From DATMER01 sp031390755 (GTDB lineage Bacteria > Acidobacteriota > Thermoanaerobaculia > Multivoradales > UBA5704), in contig JANMTS010000065.1 in the NCBI GenBank assembly GCA_031390755.1, forward strand, positions 1-64,000: a stretch of 64,000 nt of DNA, written 5' to 3'. The notes below the pieces were generated by a model that saw only the letters and a list, made by a program, of their open reading frames with translations, searched no databases and was not told the DNA's origin. Shown piece after piece: positions 8,893 through 17,884 of the stretch (position 1 is the first letter of the stretch; every line of letters begins with the position of its first letter). The position numbers and the translations under genes were made by a program.

Positions 8893-8913
8893 GGGCGGCT
8901 CCTTTGCCGGCTC

Positions 8914-10119
8914 TCAGGAGCCGAGAGCGGTGATCGAGGAGATGACCAGCTTCTGTGCGGCATCCAGAGTGCCCTGGATGACCACACCCGTCGCGGTGAA
9001 TTTCAGGACCGCCGGCATGGACGGCGGCAGCGTGTCCACGAGATCCTTCGCCTGCGGCTGTTGCGGATTGGATTGGTCGACGAGCCGGTTCATGAGCGCG
9101 GCGAGAAGGAAGGCCGTGTTGTCAGCCTGGAGATCCTGGGCGGTGATGTTCCAGACGTAGGTCCCGCTCACGAGCTGGAAGCTGGAGCCCGATATCGGCG
9201 GTGGCGCACCGCCTACCACGAACACCCCGTTGGGCCCTCTCAACTGGCCGCCGGAGAAGGTGCGCTGGATCGCGCCGCCCTGCGGGTTGACCACGAACAC
9301 CGCGCCGGCCACGAAGTCGGCCATCACCACCATGCCGTCGGCCTGGAGCGCGATCTCGCGCGGGCCGAGGAACTGCGGCTGCTTGGAGATCGTCTGGCAG
9401 GCGCCGTTCACGGCGTTCACCTGGAGGATCTGGCCGCCGGTCTCGTCGCTCACGTAGAAGTTGCCGTTGCCGGCGATGGCGATCCCGTTGGCCCGCTGGA
9501 GCTGGGGGCAGAGGAACGTCATCTGGGTACAGTCGGCGAGGTTGACCTGCACGATCCGGCTGCGGTTCTCCACATCGCCGGTCTGCGGGTCGCGGGGCGG
9601 CTGGTTGCCCGGTGCCGCGCCGTAGTCCGCGACCAGCAAGGTCGCCGCGGTCGCCGCAGTCGCCGCGGTCGCCGCGATACTGCGCGGCGCCTGGAGGACC
9701 ACGCTCGGGCAGATCGTCTGCGCCACGCCGGATGCGGGGTCGATGCCGGCGATCCGGCCGGTGCTGCCGAGCGTGATGTAGATCCGGGGCGCCTGGCCCG
9801 AAGCGGACAGCGCAAGGCCGTAGGGCTCCTGGATAAGCGAAGCGTTGTAGGTGCGCACCAGGCTACCGGTCGCGGGGTCGATCACGGAGACCGTGCCCGA
9901 GCCTTCGCTCACGACCTCGATGTTGCCCTGGGCGTCGACGGCGACGCTGCGCGGGACGTCGAGCCCGCTGAAGACCACGGTCTGCTCGCCATGTCCGTCG
10001 ATCAGGACTACGGACATGGCGATCGCGTCGGCCACGAGGATGTCGCCCGGCTGCAGAGTAACCGCCCGGAGCGGAATGGCGAGCGCGGCGAGGATGAGAA
10101 AAGCGACAGGTCTGCGCAT
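8914..10119 (-). CDS. Secreted NHL/Vgb-like beta-propeller protein
   Basis: The ATG at 10119 has AAGGAAGG upstream. The first ~19 residues (MRRPVAFLILAALAIPLRA) form a signal peptide, so the 401-aa product is exported. Repeated blades follow, such as GLDVPRSVAVDAQGNIEVV, LIQEPYGLALSASG, QRANGIAIAGNGNFYVSDE and LGPREIALQADGMVVMAD, typical of NHL/streptogramin-lyase-like propellers. A run of Ala-Ala-Thr (near 150-160) comes from a 9-bp repeat and sits between two blades. The last ~90 residues form a separate domain without an assignment. Propellers of this kind usually bind proteins or ligands; no catalytic function can be claimed. Confidence 0.82.
   Translation of the reverse strand: MRRPVAFLILAALAIPLRAVTLQPGDILVADAIAMSVVLIDGHGEQTVVFSGLDVPRSVAVDAQGNIEVVSEGSGTVSVIDPATGSLVRTYNASLIQEPYGLALSASGQAPRIYITLGSTGRIAGIDPASGVAQTICPSVVLQAPRSIAATAATAATAATLLVADYGAAPGNQPPRDPQTGDVENRSRIVQVNLADCTQMTFLCPQLQRANGIAIAGNGNFYVSDETGGQILQVNAVNGACQTISKQPQFLGPREIALQADGMVVMADFVAGAVFVVNPQGGAIQRTFSGGQLRGPNGVFVVGGAPPPISGSSFQLVSGTYVWNITAQDLQADNTAFLLAALMNRLVDQSNPQQPQAKDLVDTLPPSMPAVLKFTATGVVIQGTLDAAQKLVISSITALGS
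9641..9676. repeat. 9-bp tandem repeat inside the propeller gene
   Basis: Four units of GTCGCCGCG (one with A at the last position), in frame, encoding Ala-Ala-Thr. Confidence 0.85.
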
Positions 10120-10152
10120 GGGAAAACCTTCCTTTCGGAAATTGAGGTGGCC

Positions 10153-10836
10153 TCAGAGTGCGGTCGAGGGGGCCGAGGGTGGATCGAACAGCAGCACGTC
10201 GGCGCTGCTCAGGCCGCCGGGCCGCAGCCAGCGGATGTTCACGTTCGGGACTCCTGCCGGCACCATGTACCGCTGGCTCGAGGCGGTCTGAACGCTTTCC
10301 ATCGGAACCACGTAGGAGAATTCTTCCGAAAACTGGTTCAGCCCCTTGTTTCCCGGAACGGCCGGCATGAGGTAGAGCGTGGGGGTGAGCTCGAAGGTTG
10401 TCGTGCCGCCCAGGTTGAGGCCTTTCTGGATGGCGATCGGCTTTCCGTCGATGAACCAGAGAACGGAGAGCCGGATCGTCGGATCCGTGTCGTTGCGTAC
10501 GGCCACCTGCTTCGCGCTCGGAGGCGTTTCGCTGCCCGAGAGCTGAAGAGCCGGCCCCTGGCTGTCGCTGTTGGTGGCCAGGTAGAGCTGGTTGGGCCTG
10601 ACGTCCACGAGGGGAGAGCGGCAGAGCGATTCTTCGTGCTCCACCGCGAGCTGAAGCTGGTCGGCGAGCCGGAACCGCTGGCTGCCGCCGTTCGCCGAAG
10701 GGTTGAGAACCTGCCAGGCCGAAAGGAAGAAATCCGTGTTCAGCCGGTCGGCGGCAGGCATCCTGTACACGAGCACGGACTGCCCCGTGTTGCGGGTGAG
10801 CAGATTGGTCAGCTTGAAATTGACGATGCCGGGCAT
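10153..10836 (-). CDS. Unrecognised protein, paralogue of the next gene (227 aa)
   Basis: Starts at ATG 10836 behind AGGAG. No signal peptide. It shares its layout with the protein at 10907-11548: an N-terminal VNFKLTNLLTRNTGQSVLVY block, AWQVLNPSANGG, a central NDTDPTIRLSVLWFIDG block and a C-terminal LRPGGLSSADVLLFDPPSA. The pattern of alternating hydrophobic residues suggests a beta-sandwich. The two genes look like a tandem duplication that has diverged. Function unknown; the conserved ends may be structural elements of a shared fold. Confidence 0.75.
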   Translation of the reverse strand: MPGIVNFKLTNLLTRNTGQSVLVYRMPAADRLNTDFFLSAWQVLNPSANGGSQRFRLADQLQLAVEHEESLCRSPLVDVRPNQLYLATNSDSQGPALQLSGSETPPSAKQVAVRNDTDPTIRLSVLWFIDGKPIAIQKGLNLGGTTTFELTPTLYLMPAVPGNKGLNQFSEEFSYVVPMESVQTASSQRYMVPAGVPNVNIRWLRPGGLSSADVLLFDPPSAPSTAL

Positions 10837-10870
10837 TGTCTGGCTCCTGCGCGTAGCGCCTGGAAACGGA

Positions 10871-10894
10871 GAGCCGCCCCGGTTGGGGCGGCTC
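10871..10894. other. Intercistronic hairpin
   Basis: Perfect 10-bp stem GAGCCGCCCC / GGGGCGGCTC with loop GGTT, between the two paralogous genes. No T-run. Confidence 0.65.
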
Positions 10895-10906
10895 CTGGGT
10901 CACCGC

Positions 10907-11548
10907 TCAGAAACTGGCGGCGGACGGCGGATCGAACGTCAGCACGTCCGAGCCGGACATGCCGCCCGGCCGCGACCAGGTCATGTTCACCTGGGTCACG
11001 CCCTGGGGGATGATGTATTTGACCTCGCTGGAGAACTCCTGCAGGCGCCAGTTGAAGCCGGTGCGAGTGGGGATGGCCACCTTGAAGAACAGCGTCGGGT
11101 TGAGCTGGAACGTCTGCGTCGTCCCGAGATTGAACCCGCCCTGGGACACGATGGCGCTGCCGTTCACGGACCAGATGTTGTTGAGCAGGGTGGCCGGATC
11201 GGTCTGGTTGCTCACGGCCACCAGCTTCGAGCTCGGCGGCGGCGTGGCGAGCATCTTGAGCACCGGCCCCTGGAAGTCCTCATTGGTCGCAACCCAGGAC
11301 TGGTTCGGCAGCACCTCGACGGAGGAGGAGGTGCTCAGGGTGGCCTGGTCCTGCACCGCGAGCTGGATCGAGTCCTGAAAAGTGAAAGGCTGGTGGCCGC
11401 CGTTGGCGGAGGGGTTCAGGATCTTCCAGGCGTTGAAATTGTAGTCCTCGGCGTCGGTCGCATTCGTGGGGGTGAGGAAGACCAGGATGCGCTGGCCGGT
11501 GTTCTCGGTGACCTGGTTGGTGACCGTGAAGTCGCAGTTGATGGGCAT
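10907..11548 (-). CDS. Unrecognised protein, first gene of the minus-strand cluster (213 aa)
   Basis: The ATG at 11548 follows AAAGGAGA. It is paralogous to the 227-aa protein downstream (TENTGQRILVFLTP, AWKILNPSANGG, NQTDPATLLNNIWSVNG, RPGGMSGSDVLTFDPPSA). No signal peptide or membrane segment is present. As the promoter-proximal gene it would be the most highly expressed of the cluster. A perfect palindrome AAAAACGTTTTT lies 15 bp upstream of the start codon, and a sigma54-like site on this strand lies at 11614-11629. Function unknown. Confidence 0.75.
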   Translation of the reverse strand: MPINCDFTVTNQVTENTGQRILVFLTPTNATDAEDYNFNAWKILNPSANGGHQPFTFQDSIQLAVQDQATLSTSSSVEVLPNQSWVATNEDFQGPVLKMLATPPPSSKLVAVSNQTDPATLLNNIWSVNGSAIVSQGGFNLGTTQTFQLNPTLFFKVAIPTRTGFNWRLQEFSSEVKYIIPQGVTQVNMTWSRPGGMSGSDVLTFDPPSAASF

Positions 11549-11613
11549 GTCATTCTCCTTTGTTTAAAAACGTTTTTGATTTGGTGGATTGTGGGTTCTG
11601 TCAAGGGCCACAT

Positions 11614-11629
11614 CTCAAGAAGCGTGCCA
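11614..11629 (-). promoter_or_regulatory. Possible sigma54 (-24/-12) promoter for the minus-strand cluster
   Basis: Reads TGGCACGCTTCTTGAG on the minus strand against the consensus TGGCACG-N4-TTGCW: the -24 part is perfect, the -12 part is TTGAG. The loss of the C in the -12 GC pair weakens it. Transcription would start about 55 nt before the ATG at 11548. Confidence 0.4.
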
Positions 11630-11691
11630 GCACGGCGAAGCCACGCAGCGGGCGTTTTCGCGGCTGCGCAGCACCGTCCTGCGCCGCCCGA

Positions 11692-11728
11692 GACCGTCCG
11701 GACGGTCGGCGTTGACCGTCGGACGGTC
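11692..11728. promoter_or_regulatory. Two tandem palindromes, likely activator sites
   Basis: GACCGTCCGGACGGTC (11692-11707) is a perfect 16-bp palindrome. GACCGTCGGACGGTC (11714-11728) repeats the same half-sites around a single base. The centres are about 21.5 bp apart, two helical turns, so both face the same side of the DNA. They lie between two sigma54-like promoters at distances (60-80 bp) usual for enhancer-binding-protein sites. The obvious candidate to bind them is the activator encoded at 14894-16525. Confidence 0.6.
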
Positions 11729-11771
11729 GTGCTGAGGTCGATCTGGGAAGCGCTGAGCTACGGAGCTGAGG

Positions 11772-11787
11772 TGGCACGCACCGTGCT
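11772..11787 (+). promoter_or_regulatory. Sigma54 (-24/-12) promoter
   Basis: TGGCACGCACCGTGCT matches TGGCACG-N4-TTGCW with a single mismatch (first T of the -12 block), with correct spacing of the GG and GC pairs. The predicted start is about 55 nt before the ATG at 11852. Confidence 0.55.
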
Positions 11788-11851
11788 GTTTACGTGTCCA
11801 GCACAGCTCGAACGGGCGACGGGTTGTGAACCAGCGGAAAGGAGATCTGTC

Positions 11852-12250
11852 ATGCTAGGCACGATGGTCAACATTTATCAGGTGAAGGTGTTTTTCAACG
11901 GCAAGAACAAGCAGTTTGTCTTCGCGGGTGATATGAAATATGGGGGGGAAGGCCGCCCCTTTCTCAAGATTTCTCCGGGCATCCACGCGATCGTCTTCAC
12001 GCTGGCAACGGTTCCGGATCCGGAGAATCCGGCTGAGGCGAGTTTTTCTGACAACCCCATCGTCGGGTATGTCAGCGACATTATCTTGTCGTCCACCGTT
12101 GCCAAATCCCGCTGTGCCCTGGTCGTCTCGAACCTTGGCGGCCACGTCGGCACGCACGGCTTCACAGTGAACGTGATCTACGACGGCCAGTGCATCCAGT
12201 CTGACGATCCGACGATCATCACCGATCCGCCGGTGGAGGAGGGGGGGTAG
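11852..12250 (+). CDS. Unrecognised 132-aa protein under sigma54-like control
   Basis: The ATG at 11852 (MLGTMVNIYQVKVFFNG) follows AAAGGAG by 7 nt. The sequence looks beta-rich (FKISPGIHAIVFTLATV is typical in character) and ends in a short acidic tail (DPPVEEGG). There is no signal peptide and no recognised domain. It is transcribed divergently from the cluster and its last 32 bp overlap the 3' end of the convergent kinase gene. The sigma54-like promoter and palindromes upstream suggest that it is co-controlled with the minus-strand cluster. Function unknown. Confidence 0.7.
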   Translation: MLGTMVNIYQVKVFFNGKNKQFVFAGDMKYGGEGRPFLKISPGIHAIVFTLATVPDPENPAEASFSDNPIVGYVSDIILSSTVAKSRCALVVSNLGGHVGTHGFTVNVIYDGQCIQSDDPTIITDPPVEEGG

Positions 12251-14893
12251 CCGCGCGCTCTTCGGCGGCGTCGAGCAGGGTGCGCCAGGCCGGTGTACCG
12301 CGCAGGGAATCGAAAAAAGGAAGGGCGAACGAGCGCCGGTCGACGCCGCCGGAGACGGCACGCTCGGCGCTCGCCTGGGCGGACGCCCGATCGCCGATCA
12401 GCGCGTAGACCAGCGCCGCCTCGTAGGCGACCTGCGGGTCGTCGGGCGCGGCCGCGGTCGCCCGCTGGACCGCGGCCGCAGCTTCGGGCGCCCGGCCGAG
12501 ATGGGCGAGCGCCTGGGCCTTGACCGAGAGGGTCTGCCAGAAGCCGGGGGCCGGATCCTGCTCCGCCAGCTCGACAACGCGAGCGTACAGGGCGGCGGCT
12601 TCGTGGCGGCGGCCCGCGAGGGTCAAGGCATCGGCGAGGTTGAGGGCGGCCGACGCGTTTTTGGGCGCCAGCGCATAGGCCTCTTCGAGGCTCGCGGCTG
12701 CGCCCTTCCAGTCGCCCAGGAGCATCTGGGCGAGGCCGAGGTTGGAGAGCTCGGTGAAGCCGCGTCGACGGAGGAGAAGCTCGGTGTAGAGCTCGGCGGC
12801 GCGGGCCGGGCTGCCCGATTGGAGCTCGAGCCGGGCCAGCAGCCTTTCGCCGCCGAGATAGCCGGGAAGCCGGCGCAGTAGATCCTCGAGCGTCGACCGG
12901 GCGGCGTCGACCTCGCCCTGGCGCAGCTCCATCTTGGCGAGATCCATCAGGAAGCTGGCCGCCGGACGCCGGTCAACCACCTCGCGCAGGAGCTCCAGCG
13001 CGCGCCGGCCTTCGTTTCGCGCTTCCGCCAGAACGGCACGCCGGTGGAGGGCTCGGATGTCGCCGGGCATCAGCCGGTCCAGCTCTCCGGCCGCCGCTTC
13101 AGCCTGATCCAGGCGGTCCGATTCCAGGGCGACCTCGAACAAAACTCCGTACAGCAGGGTATCCCCTGGGGCCAGGTTGCGGGCCTGCTCGATCAGGGCC
13201 AGGGACCGCTCGAGGTCCACGGCTTCGCGCGTCTCGAAAAAGCGGCGGCCCGTCAAGCGGGCTTCCAGGAGGTAGGCGTCGACGAAGAGGGGCGAGCCGG
13301 CGCGGATCTCCGCCAGCTCGGCCATGAGCGGCGCCAGGTCGGCGGGCCTCTCCTCGATCCAGCGGCGCTGGAGCGCGACGAAGCGGGCATAGTCCTCCGC
13401 GCGGACGCTCAACTCCCGGGTTCCGCGGCGGGGAGAAAATCCCGCGTAGGCAGCTTTCAGGTAGGTGTCGGGCGCGGTCGACAACGACCGCGGGTTGTCC
13501 GCCGGGATCTCGAAGCTCTGCACGTCGAGGAGCTGGCCGTCGGCCCCCCGCTGCCGGCGCAACGTCGCCAGACATTGCCTCGCGGCGCAGTCAAGGGTGG
13601 AGGTGACGACCTCGTCCGCGGCGTGGACCTGGGCCAGCCTCTGGGCGGTCGCGACCCCTTCGGTGGGGTCCGCAGGGAGAGCGACGACGCCTTCGAGGGA
13701 GGAGAGGGACCGCAGGAGAGCGCCATGGAGAGCGGCGGCGGCCAGGCGCTCGGGTCCGTCGTCCGCCGCCGCCGTACCGGCGCCGATCTCGGGCCGCGCC
13801 ACCACGACGTAGAGCGGCTCGCGCGCCGGCAGGCCGGGGCGGATCAGCAAGGCAGCGGCCGTGAGCGCGGCGAGCGCCAGCATGGCGGCGGCCACGGGCG
13901 CGAGCCGGAACGGGCGTCCAGCCGTGGTGTACGAACCGAGGGTCGGCTCGCGATCGGGGTCTGGTGCCGTCGATGCCGTCGATGCCGTCGACGCCGTCGA
14001 CGGGCGGAGACCCGGCTGGGCTGCGGCGGCCTGCGGCAGTGTTCCCTCCGCCACCGACGCTTCGATCCGATGCAGGAAATCTGTCGCGCTCGCCGGCCGG
14101 CGGGCGGGGTCTTTCTCGAGGAGCGAGTCGATCAGCTCCGACAGCGCCGCGGGGACCGCCGGTTCGACCTCGTGGGCGGGCGGTTGCTGATAGGTACACA
14201 CGCGCGTCATCGTGGCGACGGGCGTCGGTTGCTGGAACGGCGAGACCGCGGTCGCCGCCTCGTAGAGCAGGGTGCCCAGGGAGAAGAGGTCGGCCCGCGG
14301 GTCGAGCTCGAGGCCGTTGGCCTGCTCCGGCGACATGGCCCGGTAGGTGCCGACGATGCCGGCGGTCAGCCCGAGGGTCTCTCCGGTGCCGGGAGCTTCC
14401 GGGAGGTAGAGCTTGGCGAGGCCGAAGTCCAGAACCTTGGCGCTGCCGCCGGTCAGAAGGACGTTCTCCGCCTTGAGATCGCGATGGAGCAGGCCCTGCT
14501 CGTGCGCGGCGGCAAGCGCGCCCGAGACGTCCCTGGCGAGCGCGACGACCTCGGCCGGAGGCAGGGGGCCGTGGCGCAGCCGCTCGGCGAGCGTCGGCCC
14601 GTCGACATACTGCATGACGATCCAGTCGCCGTCCCCGGTTTCCAGGAGGTCGTAGATCTGGACGATCGCGGCATGGTCGAGGCGGGCGATCGACCGGGCT
14701 TCGCGGCGGACGCGCTCGCGCCGGCGGCTGTCGCCCGCCACCTCCGGCAGAAGGTGTTTCAAGGCCACCCGGCGGCGCAGCCGTTCGTCCCACGCGGCGT
14801 AGACGATCCCCATGCCGCCCTGGCCGAGCCGGCGTTCGAGGCGATAGGGACCGATCCGGTCGGGCATCGTCGGCTGGGAGCTGGTCATCGGCC

Positions 14894-14897
<4 letters not shown>
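12219..14897 (-). CDS. Ser/Thr protein kinase with transmembrane segment and TPR domain
   Basis: An 892-aa Hanks-type kinase. The start ATG at 14897 overlaps the stop of the activator gene (ATGA). The kinase domain spans about residues 17-280: glycine loop GQGGMG (25-30), catalytic Lys47, HRDLKAEN (138-145) and DFG (157-159), so it should be active. A Ser-Thr-Ala linker from a 9-bp repeat (near 300-311) precedes one membrane helix (about 332-354). The remaining ~540 residues are largely TPR-type helical repeats (GDTLLYGVLFEVALESDRLD and similar), a protein-binding surface. The topology puts the kinase inside and the TPRs outside. The overlap suggests that the kinase phosphorylates, or is sensed through, the FHA-like activator. 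Confidence 0.92.
13966..14001. repeat. 9-bp tandem repeat inside the kinase gene
   Basis: Four units of GCCGTCGAT/C, in frame, encoding Ser-Thr-Ala just before the membrane helix. Confidence 0.85.
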
Positions 14898-16525
<1,628 letters not shown>

Positions 16526-16536
16526 GATGAGAGGTC

Positions 16537-16542
16537 ATTCTA
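16537..16542 (-). promoter_or_regulatory. -10-like hexamer TAGAAT before the activator gene
   Basis: TAGAAT on the minus strand, 11 nt from the start codon at 16525 and without a Shine-Dalgarno in between. If used, the leader would be only a few bases long. No convincing -35 was found. Confidence 0.3.
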
Positions 16543-16750
16543 CGCCCGCGCCGGGTGCCGGGCGACATGGAGTCCCTGGGCGTGACGCCGTGCCGCACGC
16601 CGGGAATCGGCCAGCGGCGCCCCGATTGGCTAATATAATCCGGTGCCGCCAGGGCAGGTCGCCGAGTTGCACGATCCAAATCTCATGGTTCTCGGCAACG
16701 AGCGGGTCACAATCAGCAGCCCCGTTTACTCGGCGACCACATTCTCTTTT

Positions 16751-16839
16751 GCCCCGAAGGGGCCTTGGGATAAAGCCTGGCATTTCAATGCCAGGTAGTT
16801 CCCCGATTTCACCCCTCAAGTCCCGAAGGGACGCAGGGA
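16751..16839 (+). repeat. REP-like element, copy A
   Basis: Three hairpins in order: GCCCCGAAGGGGC, CCTGGCATTTCAATGCCAGG and TCCCGAAGGGA (preceded by CCCCTCAAG). The same three hairpins occur inverted at 16878-16968. This architecture is that of REP/BIME elements mobilised by RAYT-type (Y1) transposases; none is encoded in the window. Confidence 0.75.
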
Positions 16840-16877
16840 TCACAGCCCCCTGCCACCGGTCGCCAAGGCCTCCTCCG

Positions 16878-16968
16878 TCCCGGCGTCCCTTCGGGACTTG
16901 AGGGGGGCGTTGACGTCATGTTTCCTGGCAATCAATTGCCAGGCTCTATTCCGGCGCCCCTTCGGGGC
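16878..16968 (-). repeat. REP-like element, copy B (inverted)
   Basis: Read on the minus strand it repeats copy A: GCCCCGAAGGGGC, CCTGGCAATTGATTGCCAGG, then CCCCTCAAG and TCCCGAAGGGA. It overlaps the 3' end of the PAP2 gene and supplies that gene's last codons and stop. Copies A and B form an inverted pair about 40 bp apart. Confidence 0.75.
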
Positions 16969-17672
16969 TCCTTGCCGCCAGTCGGCGCCGTCTCCACCTT
17001 CCCCCGGTGCTGGAGCCACCGGGCGAACAGCCAGCAGGCCAGCGCCCAGACGCCGCCCGCGGTCCAGCCGGCCAGGACGTCGGTGGGCCAGTGGACTCCC
17101 AGGTAGACGCGGCTGATTCCGACCATCAGGGTGAGCAGGGCGGCGACGGCGAGGAGGAAGACCTTGACGCGGCGCCTCGACTGCATCCGGGCCAGCAGGG
17201 CTCCCAGGGTCAGGTAGGTCGCCGCGGACATCATGGAATGGCCGCTGGGGAAGCTGGACGTATAGACGTAGGAGCCGTGGGGGACCAGATCCGGCCGCGG
17301 GCGCTGGAAGCCGTGTTTCAGGAGGGTGCTTCCGACGAAGGCGCCTCCCACGGCGAGCAGCACGAGCACGGCCGCGCGTCTCTTGCCGTCGAGCCAGAGG
17401 TAAGCGCTCACCGCCGCGGTGAGGAGCGCCAGGACCCCGACTCCTCCCAGGGCGGTGAAGTCGCGCTCCGTCTCCTCCAGCCAGCGCGGCCCCAGGGGGT
17501 CCGATCGGTCCTGCGGGTTGCGCAGCGCGAGGAGGATCGCCTCGTCGATCCGGCGCGTCTCGCCCTCCCGGACCTCGTCGGCGAGCTCGGCGAAGAGCCA
17601 GATCCCCCCGGCGACCAGAATGAGCGTGAGGACCGGCACCAGCTCGATCCTGAAAAACGGTGGTTTTTTCAT
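16932..17672 (-). CDS. PAP2-family membrane phosphatase
   Basis: A 246-aa integral membrane lipid phosphatase. The three PAP2 motifs are complete: KHGFQRPRP (K-x6-RP), PSGHSM and SRVYLGVHWPTDVLAGW. Around five to six membrane helices are visible, beginning with VPVLTLILVAGGIWLFAEL. The family dephosphorylates phosphatidate, undecaprenyl pyrophosphate or related lipids in the periplasmic leaflet; the substrate here is open. The start at 17672 has AGGGAGG upstream. The last ~15 residues (KEPRRGAGIEPGN) are encoded by the REP-like copy B, so the original C-terminus was probably replaced or extended by that element. Confidence 0.9.
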   Translation of the reverse strand: MKKPPFFRIELVPVLTLILVAGGIWLFAELADEVREGETRRIDEAILLALRNPQDRSDPLGPRWLEETERDFTALGGVGVLALLTAAVSAYLWLDGKRRAAVLVLLAVGGAFVGSTLLKHGFQRPRPDLVPHGSYVYTSSFPSGHSMMSAATYLTLGALLARMQSRRRVKVFLLAVAALLTLMVGISRVYLGVHWPTDVLAGWTAGGVWALACWLFARWLQHRGKVETAPTGGKEPRRGAGIEPGN

Positions 17673-17735
17673 CCTCGTCCTCCCTGGCAGCCTGCGCGGC
17701 AGGAGCGCATGACGCCGAACGCGCCACGTTGATGA

Positions 17736-17798
17736 CTGTAGGGGCAGGCCTTGTGCCTGCCCTCAGCGGTAGGGCAACCACAAGGGTTGCCCCTACAG
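17736..17798. repeat. Double-hairpin intergenic repeat
   Basis: Outer arms CTGTAG/CTACAG enclose two hairpins: GGGCAGGC-CTTGT-GCCTGCCC and GGGCAACC-ACAAG-GGTTGCCC. A related single hairpin lies at 28211-28242. It resembles the small palindromic repeats scattered between genes in many bacteria. Confidence 0.7.
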
Positions 17799-17868
17799 CG
17801 TTCTGCCCTGGCAGATCCCGGACCGGGAGCATGACACGCCCTCGGATATGCCGTCTCTGGCAGACTGA

Positions 17869-17874
17869 TATACT
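17869..17874 (+). promoter_or_regulatory. -10-like hexamer TATACT before nfeD
   Basis: TATACT lies 10 nt before the ATG at 17885, so a transcript from it would be nearly leaderless. No clear -35. Confidence 0.3.
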
Positions 17875-17884
17875 CCATAAGGCC

